64,000 bases of DNA from the NCBI GenBank assembly GCA_033794685.1, contig JARAYZ010000003.1; one strand, given 5' to 3'. Positions 50,417 to 58,743 of this stretch are shown in pieces. The notes beneath the pieces are model-generated. The model made no database searches. It was given only the letters and a program-made list of their open reading frames with translations, and was not told where the DNA came from. The stretch is from Lentzea sp033794685. Its GTDB lineage: Bacteria > Actinomycetota > Actinomycetes > Mycobacteriales > Pseudonocardiaceae. Both the position numbers and the translations under genes were made by a program. The first letter of the stretch is position 1. Each line of letters starts with the position of its first letter.

Positions 50417-51273
50417 AGGATGCCGGCTGCCTGCCTGGTCAGCTCGATGACGCGGGTGGCCAGCGGGGACAGGGTCCGGTTTGCCTGCCAGGCCAGGTAG
50501 ATCTCGCGCGGGGGCAGCGCCGGTTCGAGTTCGTGGGTGGACAGGCCGCTCTGCACGTCCAGGGCGAGCCTCGGCACCACGGCCACGCCCAGACCGGCGC
50601 GGACCATCGAGAGCACCCCTCGGTTGTCGGCCGTGCGGAACACGATCAGCGGGGCGACACCGGCGTCGGCGTAGATGCGTTCGACCCTGGCCTGGTCGCA
50701 GATCGGTGGCTGGGCGACCATCGGCGTGCCGTGCAGGGCCCGCAGCGCGACGGGGCCGTCCGGGAACTGGCCGCGGCGCGCGACCAGCACGTACGGGTCG
50801 TCGAGGATCTTGGTCTGCTCGACGTCGCCCTTCAGCCGCCCGTCGAAGAAGAGCAGGTCGAGGCCGTCGATGCGGGGCTGGTCGGGCTCCTCCTCGAACA
50901 GCCTGATGTCGGTGGCGGGGTGTTCCTCGAGGATCTGGCGCACCACGGCCGGCAGGAGCACGTTGGTGACGCTCTGGAACGTGCCGATGTCGACCCGGCC
51001 CTCGCCCGCCTTGAAGCGTTCGACGGCGTCCTCGGTGGCGGCGGCGCGGGCCAGGAGTTCGCGTCCGTGAGCCAGCACCACCTCGCCCAGCGGAGTCAGG
51101 CGGACCGGTTTCGGGCCTCCCGGGCGGTCGAACACCGCACCGCCGACGGCCTTCTCCAGCGCGGCGACCTGCTGGCTCACGGCCGACTGCGTGTAGCCGA
51201 GGCGGTCGGCGGCCCGGCCGAACGTGCCTTCCGCGGCGACGGCGTCCAGGGTGGCGAGGTGGCGGAGGTCCAT
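50413..51273 (-). CDS. LysR-family regulator
   Basis: A 286-residue LysR protein. The HTH lies at about 3-60 (LRHLATLDAVAAEGTFGRAADRLGYTQSAVSQQVAALEK), followed by the substrate-binding domain. The ATG at 51273 is preferred over the GTG one codon before. It is divergent from an LLM oxidoreductase gene with 86 nt between starts, so that gene and the hydrolase after it are the likely targets. The ligand is unknown. Confidence 0.9.
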   Translation of the reverse strand: MDLRHLATLDAVAAEGTFGRAADRLGYTQSAVSQQVAALEKAVGGAVFDRPGGPKPVRLTPLGEVVLAHGRELLARAAATEDAVERFKAGEGRVDIGTFQSVTNVLLPAVVRQILEEHPATDIRLFEEEPDQPRIDGLDLLFFDGRLKGDVEQTKILDDPYVLVARRGQFPDGPVALRALHGTPMVAQPPICDQARVERIYADAGVAPLIVFRTADNRGVLSMVRAGLGVAVVPRLALDVQSGLSTHELEPALPPREIYLAWQANRTLSPLATRVIELTRQAAGIL

Positions 51274-51359
51274 CACGGACCTGATGATAAGCCCTGCTTG
51301 TTGTTGCGAGCAGAATCTATCGCTTTTGTTAATGCTTTGCGGTTTCTAGCGTTGCCGGC

Positions 51360-52172
51360 ATGAACCCACGATGCGCGCTCTGGTTGCCGCTCTTCGACTC
51401 GCTAGCCGATCCGTTGCTCGTCGCCCGTCTCGCCGCCGAGGCGGAGGAGGCGGGCTGGGCCGGGCTGTTCGTCTGGGACCACGTCCGGTGGCGCGAGCCG
51501 GTGACGCACGTGGCCGACCCGTGGATCACGCTGGCCGCCGTCGCCGCCGCGACCTCCGCGTTGCGGTTCGGGCCGATGGTCTCGGCGATCACCCGCCGCC
51601 GCCCGGTCAAGCTCGCCCGCGAGACCGCGTCGCTGGACCTGCTCGGCGGCGGCCGGCTCGTGCTCGGCGTGGGTCTGGGCAGCGACCGGTTCGCGGGCGA
51701 GTTCTCCCGGACCGGGGAGGAGTGCGACGACCGGGTGCGCGGCGAGATGCTCGACGAGTCGCTGGCGGTCCTGCGGGCCGCGTGGTCGGGCGAGACCGTG
51801 CACCACCACGGCACGCACTACACGGTGGACGGCGTGACGTTCCTGCCCCGGCCGGTGCAACGGCCCGGCGTGCCGGTGTGGGCGGCGGGCTTCCCCGGCA
51901 AGCCCCGGCCGATGCGCCGTGCCGCCCGCCTGGACGGGTTCTTCCCGGTGAACCTGTCGTCGGCCGGCGAGTTCGCGGACGCCGTGGGGCAGGTGGAGGC
52001 GCTGCGAACGGGCGACGGGCCGTTCGACTACGTCTGCGAGGTCGAGCCCGGCGCCGACGTGTCGCCGTTCGTGGAGGCTGGTGCCACCTGGTGCCTGACC
52101 GCGTTCGACCCTGCTTCTCTCTCGGTGGACCATGTGCGCGGCGTGCTGCGCGACGGACCGGCGGTGCGGTGA
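51360..52172 (+). CDS. LLM-class F420/FMN oxidoreductase
   Basis: A 270-residue luciferase-like monooxygenase-fold enzyme. Family motifs are AEEAGWAGLFVWDH, LDLLGGGRLVLGVGLG and VPVWAAGF; F420 is the usual cofactor in actinobacteria. TAGCGT at 51347-51352 lies seven nt before the ATG and no ribosome site is present, so the transcript may be leaderless. It overlaps the next gene by one base (TGATG). The substrate is unknown. Confidence 0.87.
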   Translation: MNPRCALWLPLFDSLADPLLVARLAAEAEEAGWAGLFVWDHVRWREPVTHVADPWITLAAVAAATSALRFGPMVSAITRRRPVKLARETASLDLLGGGRLVLGVGLGSDRFAGEFSRTGEECDDRVRGEMLDESLAVLRAAWSGETVHHHGTHYTVDGVTFLPRPVQRPGVPVWAAGFPGKPRPMRRAARLDGFFPVNLSSAGEFADAVGQVEALRTGDGPFDYVCEVEPGADVSPFVEAGATWCLTAFDPASLSVDHVRGVLRDGPAVR

Positions 52173-52978
52173 TGGACGTCAACGGGGTGGAGTTGTGCGT
52201 CGAGACCTTCGGCGATCCTGGCGATCCGGCAGTGCTGCTGATCCACGGCGCGTGCGCGTCCATGTTGTGGTGGCAGACGGAGTTGTGCGCGGCTCTCGCG
52301 GCACGTGGGCGGTTCGTGATCCGCTACGACAACCGTGACACCGGACTCTCGGTGAGCTATCCGCCTGGTCGACCCGGCTACGCGCTGTCCGACATGGTGC
52401 TGGACGCGGTGGGGATCCTGGACGCGTTGGGCGTGGAGCGGGCGCACGTGGTGGGGCGGTCGATGAGCGGCGGGATCGCGCTGGCCCTCGGCGTCGAGCA
52501 CGCGGACCGGGTGGCGTCGCTGACGTTCCTGGCGACCACGACCGGTGACCCTGGATTGCCGCCGATGACCGAGGCGTTCCTGGAGGCTTCGGGTCAGCAG
52601 TCGTCGTCCTCTGACGTGGAGAACATCGTGTCGGTGCTGCGCGCGTACGCCGGTCCGTCGCCCCACTTCGACGAGGACGCCGTACGGCTGCTCGCCGTTG
52701 AGGACGTGGCACGGACGGTGAACCTGCAGTCGGCGATGACGAACCACTTCTGCATCGAGTACGACGCACCTCGCAGTGGTGGGTTCGGAGACATCGTCGC
52801 GCCCACCCTGGTAGTGCACGGGGCGCTTGACCCGGTGTTTCCGCTGGCGCACGGAGAGGCGCTGCGTGACGCGGTGCCTGGAGCGTCGCTGCTGGTGCTG
52901 GACTCGGTGGGGCATGACCTACCGCGAGTGGTGTGGCCCCTGTTCGTGGACGCCCTTGTAGCGCACACGAGTGCATGA
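52172..52978 (+). CDS. Alpha/beta-fold hydrolase
   Basis: A 268-residue hydrolase. The oxyanion loop is in LLIHGACASMLWW, the nucleophile Ser in VVGRSMSGGIA, Asp in GALDPVFP and His in SVGHDLP. No signal peptide. It is similar to aclacinomycin methylesterase or haloperoxidase-like hydrolases. It is coupled to the LLM gene, so the two may act in the same catabolic or tailoring step. The 114 nt after it show no clear signal. Confidence 0.87.
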   Translation: MDVNGVELCVETFGDPGDPAVLLIHGACASMLWWQTELCAALAARGRFVIRYDNRDTGLSVSYPPGRPGYALSDMVLDAVGILDALGVERAHVVGRSMSGGIALALGVEHADRVASLTFLATTTGDPGLPPMTEAFLEASGQQSSSSDVENIVSVLRAYAGPSPHFDEDAVRLLAVEDVARTVNLQSAMTNHFCIEYDAPRSGGFGDIVAPTLVVHGALDPVFPLAHGEALRDAVPGASLLVLDSVGHDLPRVVWPLFVDALVAHTSA

Positions 52979-53092
52979 CTTCGTCGCGGCTGGTCCGTTC
53001 GGCCGATCACCCGTTGCCGTTCATCGGGTCCAAACGACCTGTCGTCGTCCGCGGCCCCCGCCCCGGCGCGGATCACTGATCGACTCGGTCAG

Positions 53093-54178
53093 GTGGGTAG
53101 GACGTTGGGCCACGCGGACGCCGTGGAGTCGCTCGTGACGGAGGCCGACCTTGCGCGGTCGGTCTGGCGCGCGCTGCTGGACCTGCACGGTTCGCGGGCC
53201 GACGACCTCCTGCACGCGTTGTTGTCGAAGATCCCTCTGTCGTCGAACGCGGACGTGCTCGAACGATTGGTGGAGCGGGCAGCCGGTTCTGCCGACCGCG
53301 CCGAGCTGGCGGCGTCGGTCAGGCGGTTGCTCGCGCGTGGGCCGGCCCGGCGGTCCGTGCCCGCGCGCCACGCCGTCTACAGCCTCAACCTCGTGCTGCT
53401 GCACGTCTTGCTGGTACCGCTGTGCTCTTCTCGCGAGATGGACGTCGACTGGCCGAGGACGACGGCGTTCTGGAAGTCGCAACTGTCCGATGTGGAGTGG
53501 GACGAGCTGGTCGGGATGTTGCACGTGCGGTGGTCGGGGTCCGCCGCCGTGCTCGGGATCGGCGTTCCGGCCACTGTGGAGGATGAGGGACCGGTCGGGC
53601 GGATCTCGTTGCGGGAGGCGGCCAGGGACGCCCGTTTCACCGGCGATCCGGCGGCCAACGAGTTCCGGTACGCGTTCGAAGCCCTTCCGGACAACCGTTA
53701 CGACGCGCACTACGCACGAGCCCTGATCCAGCTCACCGCCTCGCCGGTCGACCCGGAGGAACGGGCGGCGCACTACCTGCGGTGGGCCGGCCGGTATCCG
53801 GACCTGGTGCTGGACCGCCTGCGCCGCGACGTCACCGTGGACGTCGGGACCCTGCGGGAGCTGGCGGCGACCGAACTGGCCGCGAGCAGCGCGTTCGTCG
53901 TGCAGCTCTGCGACCGGATCGGCCGGGGCGGACCCGACGAGGACCTGCTCGACGTGGTCGACGGCCTCCGCCTGCCGCGCGTCGACCAGAGCTGCGAGAT
54001 CGCGCTGCTGGACGCGTGGCTGCGGTTGCACGAACGGGGTTACCGGCATCCTTCACACCGTCGGGTGGATCTGGCGGCGGTGCTGCGGTCGATCGACTTC
54101 GAGATGATCGAGCGGCTCCGCCCCGACCTGGTCTACCGCTGTGGCACCGTGGCGCACGAGATCGGCCTGTTCGACTGA
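53093..54178 (+). CDS. Unknown alpha-helical protein, 361 residues
   Basis: I do not recognise this protein. It is leucine- and arginine-rich and looks all-helical (ARSVWRALLDLHGSRADDLL, RYDAHYARALIQL, DLVLDRLRRD), perhaps a repeat of helical hairpins. LVLLHVLLVPLCSS near 130 is hydrophobic but too short to be a sure membrane helix. The GTG at 53093 has no clear ribosome site and later in-frame GTGs exist, so the start is uncertain. Codon bias supports a real gene. It precedes ligA by 75 nt on the same strand. Confidence 0.6.
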   Translation: MGRTLGHADAVESLVTEADLARSVWRALLDLHGSRADDLLHALLSKIPLSSNADVLERLVERAAGSADRAELAASVRRLLARGPARRSVPARHAVYSLNLVLLHVLLVPLCSSREMDVDWPRTTAFWKSQLSDVEWDELVGMLHVRWSGSAAVLGIGVPATVEDEGPVGRISLREAARDARFTGDPAANEFRYAFEALPDNRYDAHYARALIQLTASPVDPEERAAHYLRWAGRYPDLVLDRLRRDVTVDVGTLRELAATELAASSAFVVQLCDRIGRGGPDEDLLDVVDGLRLPRVDQSCEIALLDAWLRLHERGYRHPSHRRVDLAAVLRSIDFEMIERLRPDLVYRCGTVAHEIGLFD

Positions 54179-54253
54179 ATTCGAGCGCGGTTCGAGCGGC
54201 GCTCCAGGCACGACCGTCCATTTTTGTCGGTGGTGGCCGGTAACGTCCCGTCC

Positions 54254-56248
54254 ATGAGTGCTGCTGGGGATCGGATTCAGGAGCTCGCCGCCCGGATCGT
54301 CGAGCTGCGTGACGCGTACTACCAGGGTGAGCCGCTGGTGGCCGACGCGGAGTACGACGCGATCGAGGACGAGTTCCGCGCCCTGGTCGCGAAGCACCCG
54401 AAGCTCGCGCCGGAGGACAACCCTCTCGACCACGTAGGTGCGCCGTCGGTGCTGCACGCGCCCGTGCGCCACTCGCGGCCGATGCTGTCCCTGGAGAAGG
54501 CGAACAAGCCGGAGCAGGTCGAGTCGTTCTTCGCGCGGTTCCCCGGTCAGCCTGTCGTCGTCATGCCGAAGCTCGACGGCTTGTCGCTGGCGCTCGTGTA
54601 CGAGAACGGGCGGCTCGCGCGTGCCGTCACCCGTGGCGACGGCACGACCGGTGACGACGTCACGTTCCTGACGCGCGCGTTGTGTGACGGCGTGCCGGAC
54701 AAGGTCGATGCGCCGGGGCGGGTCGAGGTGCGCGGCGAGTGCGTGATGCTGCGCTCGACGTTCGACAAGTACAACGCGGCGCACCCGGACAAGCCGTTGA
54801 TCAACCCGCGCAACGCGGCCGCGGGCACGTTGCGCGCCAAGGATCCGAAGGCGGTCGAGGGGCGGCGCATGCAGTTCTTCGCGTTCGACCTGACGACCGA
54901 GCCGGAGAGCGCCGATTCCGACCTCGACGCGGGCCTGCGCAAGCTGGGCTTCAGCGTGGCGGAGATGGAGCACTGCTCCACCGCGGCCGAGGCGCAGGCG
55001 CTGATCGGCGGCATCGAGACGGCCCGCAACACGCTCGACTACGACCTCGACGGCGCCGTGCTGCGCCTGGCGAACCGCGACGCGTTCGCCGCCGCGGGCA
55101 CCCGTTCGTCGTCCCCGCGCGGCGCGATCGCGTACAAGTTCGCGGCCGAGGAGAAGACGACGGTGCTCAAGGCCGTCGTGTGGGACGTGGGCAAGACCGG
55201 CAAGATCGCCCCGGTCGCGCACCTGGAGCCCGTCTTCGTCGGCGGCACCACCGTCACCCGGGCGACGCTGGCCAACCAGGAGGTCATCCGCTCGCGCGGC
55301 ATCAAGATCGGCGACACCGTCCTGGTCCGCCGCGCAGGCGACGTGATCCCGTTCGTCGCGGGCGTCCTCGACGAGTCGAAGCGCACCGGCGCCGAGCAGG
55401 AGATCGTCCCGCCCTCGGAGTGCCCGTCCTGCGAGCAACCGCTGACGGAGCAGGGCAACAGCCGCGAGCTGTTCTGCACGAACTCGGCCTGCCCGGCCCA
55501 GACAGTGCGCCGCCTGATCCACTGGTCGTCCCGCGCCGCCGCCGACATCGACGCCATCGGCCAGGTGTGGATCGAGCGCCTCGCCGAGACGGGCGACCTG
55601 GTGAACCCGTCCGACTTCTACACGCTCACCAAGGAACGCCTCCTGGAGTTCGACCGCGTGGGCGAGGTCTCCGCGACGCGCATGATCGAGTCCATCGACC
55701 GCAGCCGCTCCGTGGGCCTGCGCCGCGCGCTGATCGGCCTGTCGATCCCGATGGCCTCCGAAGGAACCGCTGCCCGCCTGTGCCGAGCGGGCTTCGAGTC
55801 CCTGGAGGCCGTGGCCGACGCGGGCGTGGAGAAGCTCGTAGCGGTGGAGGACATCGGCCAGAAGGTCGCCGAGTCCCTGAACGCACACCTGGCCCGCCTC
55901 CGCCCGGAGATCGAACGCCTGCGAGAGCGCGGCGTCTCCCTGGAGGTGCGCGAGGAGGACCTGCCCCCGGTAGTGGTCGCGGGCGCACCCCTGGAAGGCA
56001 AGTCCGTGGTCATCACGGGCTCCATCAGCGACCCGCGCTCCGGCGAGAAGGTCACCCGCCCGACGTTCCAGAAGATGTGCGAACGAGCCGGCGCCACCGC
56101 TGCCTCGTCGGTCTCGGCCACCACCGACCTCCTCATCACGGGCGAGGGCGTGGGCGCGGGCAAGCTGACGAAGGCGGAGAAGCTCGGCGTCGAGGTGGTC
56201 GACCAGGGCGAGATCTGGAAGAAGCTGATCGCTGCCGGGGTCGCGTGA
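54254..56248 (+). CDS. ligA: NAD+-dependent DNA ligase
   Basis: A 664-residue ligase sealing nicks in DNA. Order: Ia domain (YYQGEPLVADAEYDAIEDEF), adenylation domain with Lys106 in MPKLDGLSLAL, OB fold (DTVLVRRAGDVIP), four-Cys zinc finger (CPSCEQPL...FCTNSACPAQ), helix-hairpin-helix repeats and a C-terminal BRCT domain (GKSVVITGSISDPRSG). The ATG at 54254 is preferred over 54224. Actinomycetes often have a main LigA and a second copy; which this is cannot be told here. A 42-bp degenerate tandem array begins at its stop codon. Confidence 0.93.
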   Translation: MSAAGDRIQELAARIVELRDAYYQGEPLVADAEYDAIEDEFRALVAKHPKLAPEDNPLDHVGAPSVLHAPVRHSRPMLSLEKANKPEQVESFFARFPGQPVVVMPKLDGLSLALVYENGRLARAVTRGDGTTGDDVTFLTRALCDGVPDKVDAPGRVEVRGECVMLRSTFDKYNAAHPDKPLINPRNAAAGTLRAKDPKAVEGRRMQFFAFDLTTEPESADSDLDAGLRKLGFSVAEMEHCSTAAEAQALIGGIETARNTLDYDLDGAVLRLANRDAFAAAGTRSSSPRGAIAYKFAAEEKTTVLKAVVWDVGKTGKIAPVAHLEPVFVGGTTVTRATLANQEVIRSRGIKIGDTVLVRRAGDVIPFVAGVLDESKRTGAEQEIVPPSECPSCEQPLTEQGNSRELFCTNSACPAQTVRRLIHWSSRAAADIDAIGQVWIERLAETGDLVNPSDFYTLTKERLLEFDRVGEVSATRMIESIDRSRSVGLRRALIGLSIPMASEGTAARLCRAGFESLEAVADAGVEKLVAVEDIGQKVAESLNAHLARLRPEIERLRERGVSLEVREEDLPPVVVAGAPLEGKSVVITGSISDPRSGEKVTRPTFQKMCERAGATAASSVSATTDLLITGEGVGAGKLTKAEKLGVEVVDQGEIWKKLIAAGVA

Positions 56249-56560
56249 CCTGGCCGTCGAGGTGGGCGGCGGGGGTGTCTTACCTGGCTGTTGAGGTGGC
56301 GGCAGGGGTTGCGTGACCCGGCCGTTGAGGTGGCGGCTACGCGGCAGGGCTGCGTGGCCTGGCTGTTGAGGTCGCTGGCGACGCGGCAGGCGTTGCGTGA
56401 CCTGACCTTGAGGTGAGCGGCGACGCGGCCGGGGTCGCCTGACACCGCAGTTGCGGAAGGCCACCACGCTGCCGTGGTCGCCTGACCCGCAGTTGCGGAA
56501 GGCCGGCACGCCGGAGGGGTCGCCTGCCCCGCACGTGAAGAAGCCCCCATGCTGCCTGGG
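56243..56560. repeat. Degenerate ~42-bp tandem repeat starting at the ligA stop
   Basis: Units begin GCGTGACCTGG or GCCTGACCCG at 56243, 56311, 56352, 56395, 56437, 56480 and 56522, with one shortened unit near 56280. Later units are spaced 41-43 bp. The first unit contains the ligA stop codon, and GGGGTTGCGTGA recurs, so the array seems to have grown from the 3' end of the gene. Confidence 0.7.
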
Positions 56561-56580
56561 GGAGGACGGCAGCCTGGGGG
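56544..56580. terminator. Hairpin between the two repeat regions
   Basis: CCCCCATGCTGCC (56544-56556) pairs with GGCAGCCTGGGGG (56568-56580) with one mismatch and an 11-nt loop. It may end the ligA transcript about 300 nt after the stop. Confidence 0.5.
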
Positions 56581-56586
56581 CGGAAG

Positions 56587-56801
56587 GCCCTCGAACCTCT
56601 GGGGGGTGTCGGTTCGAGGGCGAAGCTGGTGGTCGGTGCGGCGGTCGCCTCTCGGCGGTGTGCACGACGCGGCTCCGGGTGAACGGTGTTCCGCGAAGGC
56701 TGTTGTGTTGGGGCCCGGGGACTCGTTCCGCGCCGACCGTTCTGTTCAACGGTGCGGGGTTCCGTTGTGTTCCAAGGTGATCTGTGTGTCGGGTCACCTG
56801 T
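56587..56801. repeat. Covarying hairpin repeat, copy 1
   Basis: The stem GCCCTCGAACC/GGTTCGAGGGC (56587-56597 and 56611-56621) is followed after 56 nt by the shared block GGTCGCCTCTCGGCG (56643), then GGGCCCGGGGACTCG (56711) and a TCCGTTGTGTTCC tail. No ORF here is convincing on either strand. Confidence 0.7.
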
Positions 56802-56838
56802 GGCGGTTGCGGTTTTGGTGGTTTGCAAGGGGAAGGAG

Positions 56839-57052
56839 GCCCTCGAGCCGTCTGGGGGTGTACGGCTCGAGGGCGTGGTTCGTGGTCGGTGCGGCGGTCG
56901 CCTCTCGGCGGTGTGCACAACGCGGTTCCAGCAGAATCGGTATCCCGTGAAGGCTTTCAGTTGGGGCCCGGGGACTCGTTCCGCACCGACTGTCCTGTTC
57001 AACGGAGCGGGCATCCGTTGTGTTCCAGGGCGATCTGTGTGCCCTGTCACCG
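56839..57052. repeat. Covarying hairpin repeat, copy 2
   Basis: The stem GCCCTCGAGCCG/CGGCTCGAGGGC (56839-56850 and 56863-56874) differs from copy 1 by compensatory changes that keep pairing. The blocks GGTCGCCTCTCGGCG (56896), GGGCCCGGGGACTCG (56964) and TCCGTTGTGTTCCAGGG follow in the same order. A fragment resembling only the tail recurs at about 57118-57157. Confidence 0.7.
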
Positions 57053-57242
57053 CGCAGCGAGCGAAATCATTGGCTGTGCAGGGATTTCAGGCCAAGCAAC
57101 TAGAAGACGTGTCAGGCACCTGTTGCGTTCCAGGGAAAGTTGTAATCCCAGTCACTCCACACAGCACGCAAATCCATGTCAGGCAACAAAGTTCGAGAGT
57201 CAGGGGGTCGGCGCGGCAGGAGAGGTCCGCGCCGACCAGGAC

Positions 57243-57462
57243 GCCCTCGGGTCGTCTGTCGGGGAGAGTGACGGCCCGAGGGCGAGCTTGGGGAGGTCGA
57301 TGCGAACGGTCGCCTCTCGGCGAGTGGCTCGACGCGGTACCAGCCGAACGGTCTTCCGCGAAGGCTTTGAGGTGAGGCCCGGGGGACACGGATCGCACCG
57401 ACCAACCTGTACAACGGCGGCACCGGTCGTGGTGTTTCCGGGTGGGCTGTGGGGTCGCTCAC
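57243..57462. repeat. Covarying hairpin repeat, copy 3
   Basis: The stem at 57243-57255 and 57271-57283 (GCCCTCGGGTCGT with ACGGCCCGAGGGC) keeps 13 pairs, one of them G-U, despite base changes. GGTCGCCTCTCGGCG recurs at 57308 and AGGCCCGGGGGAC at about 57376. It ends about 90 nt before the GH105 start, so it could be part of that gene's leader. Confidence 0.7.
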
Positions 57463-57555
57463 CGTGTACCGGGATCTCGCCGAACCCTGGCCCGCAGCCG
57501 AAGTCCCCGCTCTAATGGAACCGACGCCGCCCACGTCACAGGTTGGAGAAACCTG

Positions 57556-58707
57556 ATGGTGAGGCGGCGTTCGTTCCTGCTCGGGGCTTCGGCCCTGCCA
57601 CTCCTCGGCCCCGGCACAGCCCAGGCCGGGCTCGAAACCCTGGCCGCGCCCGAATCTCTGGCCGGGCCAGAAACCCCGGCTGGGCCCGGACACGCGGCTG
57701 GGCCCGAACACCTGGCTGGGCCCGAACACCTGGCTGGGCCAGAAACCCCGGCTGGTACCCACACGCTGGCTGGCCCGCTCGACTCCGGACGCCTGGCCGC
57801 CGACTACTGGATCCGCACGCAGCCTCTCGGCGGCAACGACTGGCAGGACGCCACCCTGCACAGCGGCGTCATGGCCCTCTACCGCGCCACGAACGACCCC
57901 AGATACCGCGACTACACCCTGAGCTGGGCCAACCGGCACAACTTCGGGCTCAAGTCCCAGTCGGGCAACCCGCACTTCGCCGACCACCAGGCCGCGGGGC
58001 AGCCCTACCTCGACCTGTACGAGGACAACCCGGAACCGCGCAGGCGGGCGGCGATCGCCAGGGAGATCGACGCGACCGTCGCCACCGGCCGGACCGACTA
58101 CTGGTGGTGGGTCGACGCGCTGCACATGGCGCTGCCGATCTTCGCGCGGCTGGGCAGGATGGACTACGGCGACCGCCTCTACCGGCACACCCGCCAGCGG
58201 CTGTGGAACAACGGGTTGTGGTGGCGTGACGGCAAGTTCGTGAACAAGAACATCTACTGGTCGCGCGGCAACGGCTGGGCGATCGCGGCGCTGGCCAAGG
58301 TGCTCCAGGTGCTCCCGGCGTCGTCGCCTCACCGCGCGGGGTACGAGGCGGACTTCCGGCAGATGGCGGCGAGGCTCGCCCAGGTGCAACGCCAGGACGG
58401 TTTCTGGAACGTCAACCTCGGCGACCCGAACAACTATCCGGGGCCGGAGACCAGCGGTACGGCCTTCTTCACCTACGGGCTGGCGTGGGGTGTGCGGTCC
58501 GGCCTGCTGAACGCCACCTACCGGCCTGTCGCGCTGAAGGGCTGGGACGGGCTCACTCGGACGGCACTGCAGGCGAGCGGGAGGCTCGGGTACGTGCAGG
58601 GCGTGGGGCAGCAGCCGTCGGACCACCAGCCCGTTCGCGCCGGCGACACCTCGAACTTCGCGGTGGGGGCCTTCCTGCTCGCCGCCTCGGAGGTTGTCAG
58701 GTTGTGA
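57556..58707 (+). CDS. GH105 unsaturated glucuronyl/galacturonyl hydrolase-like, Tat-exported
   Basis: A 383-residue enzyme. VRRRSFLLGASALPLLG at the start is a twin-arginine-like signal. Residues 29-76 are eight hexapeptide repeats of the type LAGPEH, a probable flexible linker. The (alpha/alpha)6 barrel follows; WQDATLHSGVMALYRAT carries the likely catalytic Asp, and YWWWVDALHMALP and YWSRGNGWAIAAL are typical of GH88/GH105. Such enzymes act on products of rhamnogalacturonan or other polysaccharide lyases. GGAGAAACC precedes the ATG at 57556. No lyase gene is visible in the window. Confidence 0.85.
   Translation: MVRRRSFLLGASALPLLGPGTAQAGLETLAAPESLAGPETPAGPGHAAGPEHLAGPEHLAGPETPAGTHTLAGPLDSGRLAADYWIRTQPLGGNDWQDATLHSGVMALYRATNDPRYRDYTLSWANRHNFGLKSQSGNPHFADHQAAGQPYLDLYEDNPEPRRRAAIAREIDATVATGRTDYWWWVDALHMALPIFARLGRMDYGDRLYRHTRQRLWNNGLWWRDGKFVNKNIYWSRGNGWAIAALAKVLQVLPASSPHRAGYEADFRQMAARLAQVQRQDGFWNVNLGDPNNYPGPETSGTAFFTYGLAWGVRSGLLNATYRPVALKGWDGLTRTALQASGRLGYVQGVGQQPSDHQPVRAGDTSNFAVGAFLLAASEVVRL
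57640..57783 (+). repeat. In-frame 18-bp tandem repeat in the GH105 gene
   Basis: Eight 18-bp units encode LAAPES, LAGPET, PAGPGH, AAGPEH, LAGPEH, LAGPET, PAGTHT and LAGPLD between the signal peptide and catalytic domain. Confidence 0.85.
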
Positions 58708-58743
58708 GGGTGCCGTCGGTGCGAAAGGGCGGAACTGACGTCG

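Noticed and set aside
56587..57462. tRNA or known riboswitch in the repeat tract
   Set aside because: No cloverleaf with a T-loop sequence or CCA end, and no riboswitch core I know matches the shared blocks.
54053..58626. Long minus-strand reading frames through ligA, the repeat tract and the GH105 gene
   Set aside because: They are Arg/Pro/His-rich antisense frames of GC-rich DNA without domains; the repeat tract covaries as structure rather than codons.
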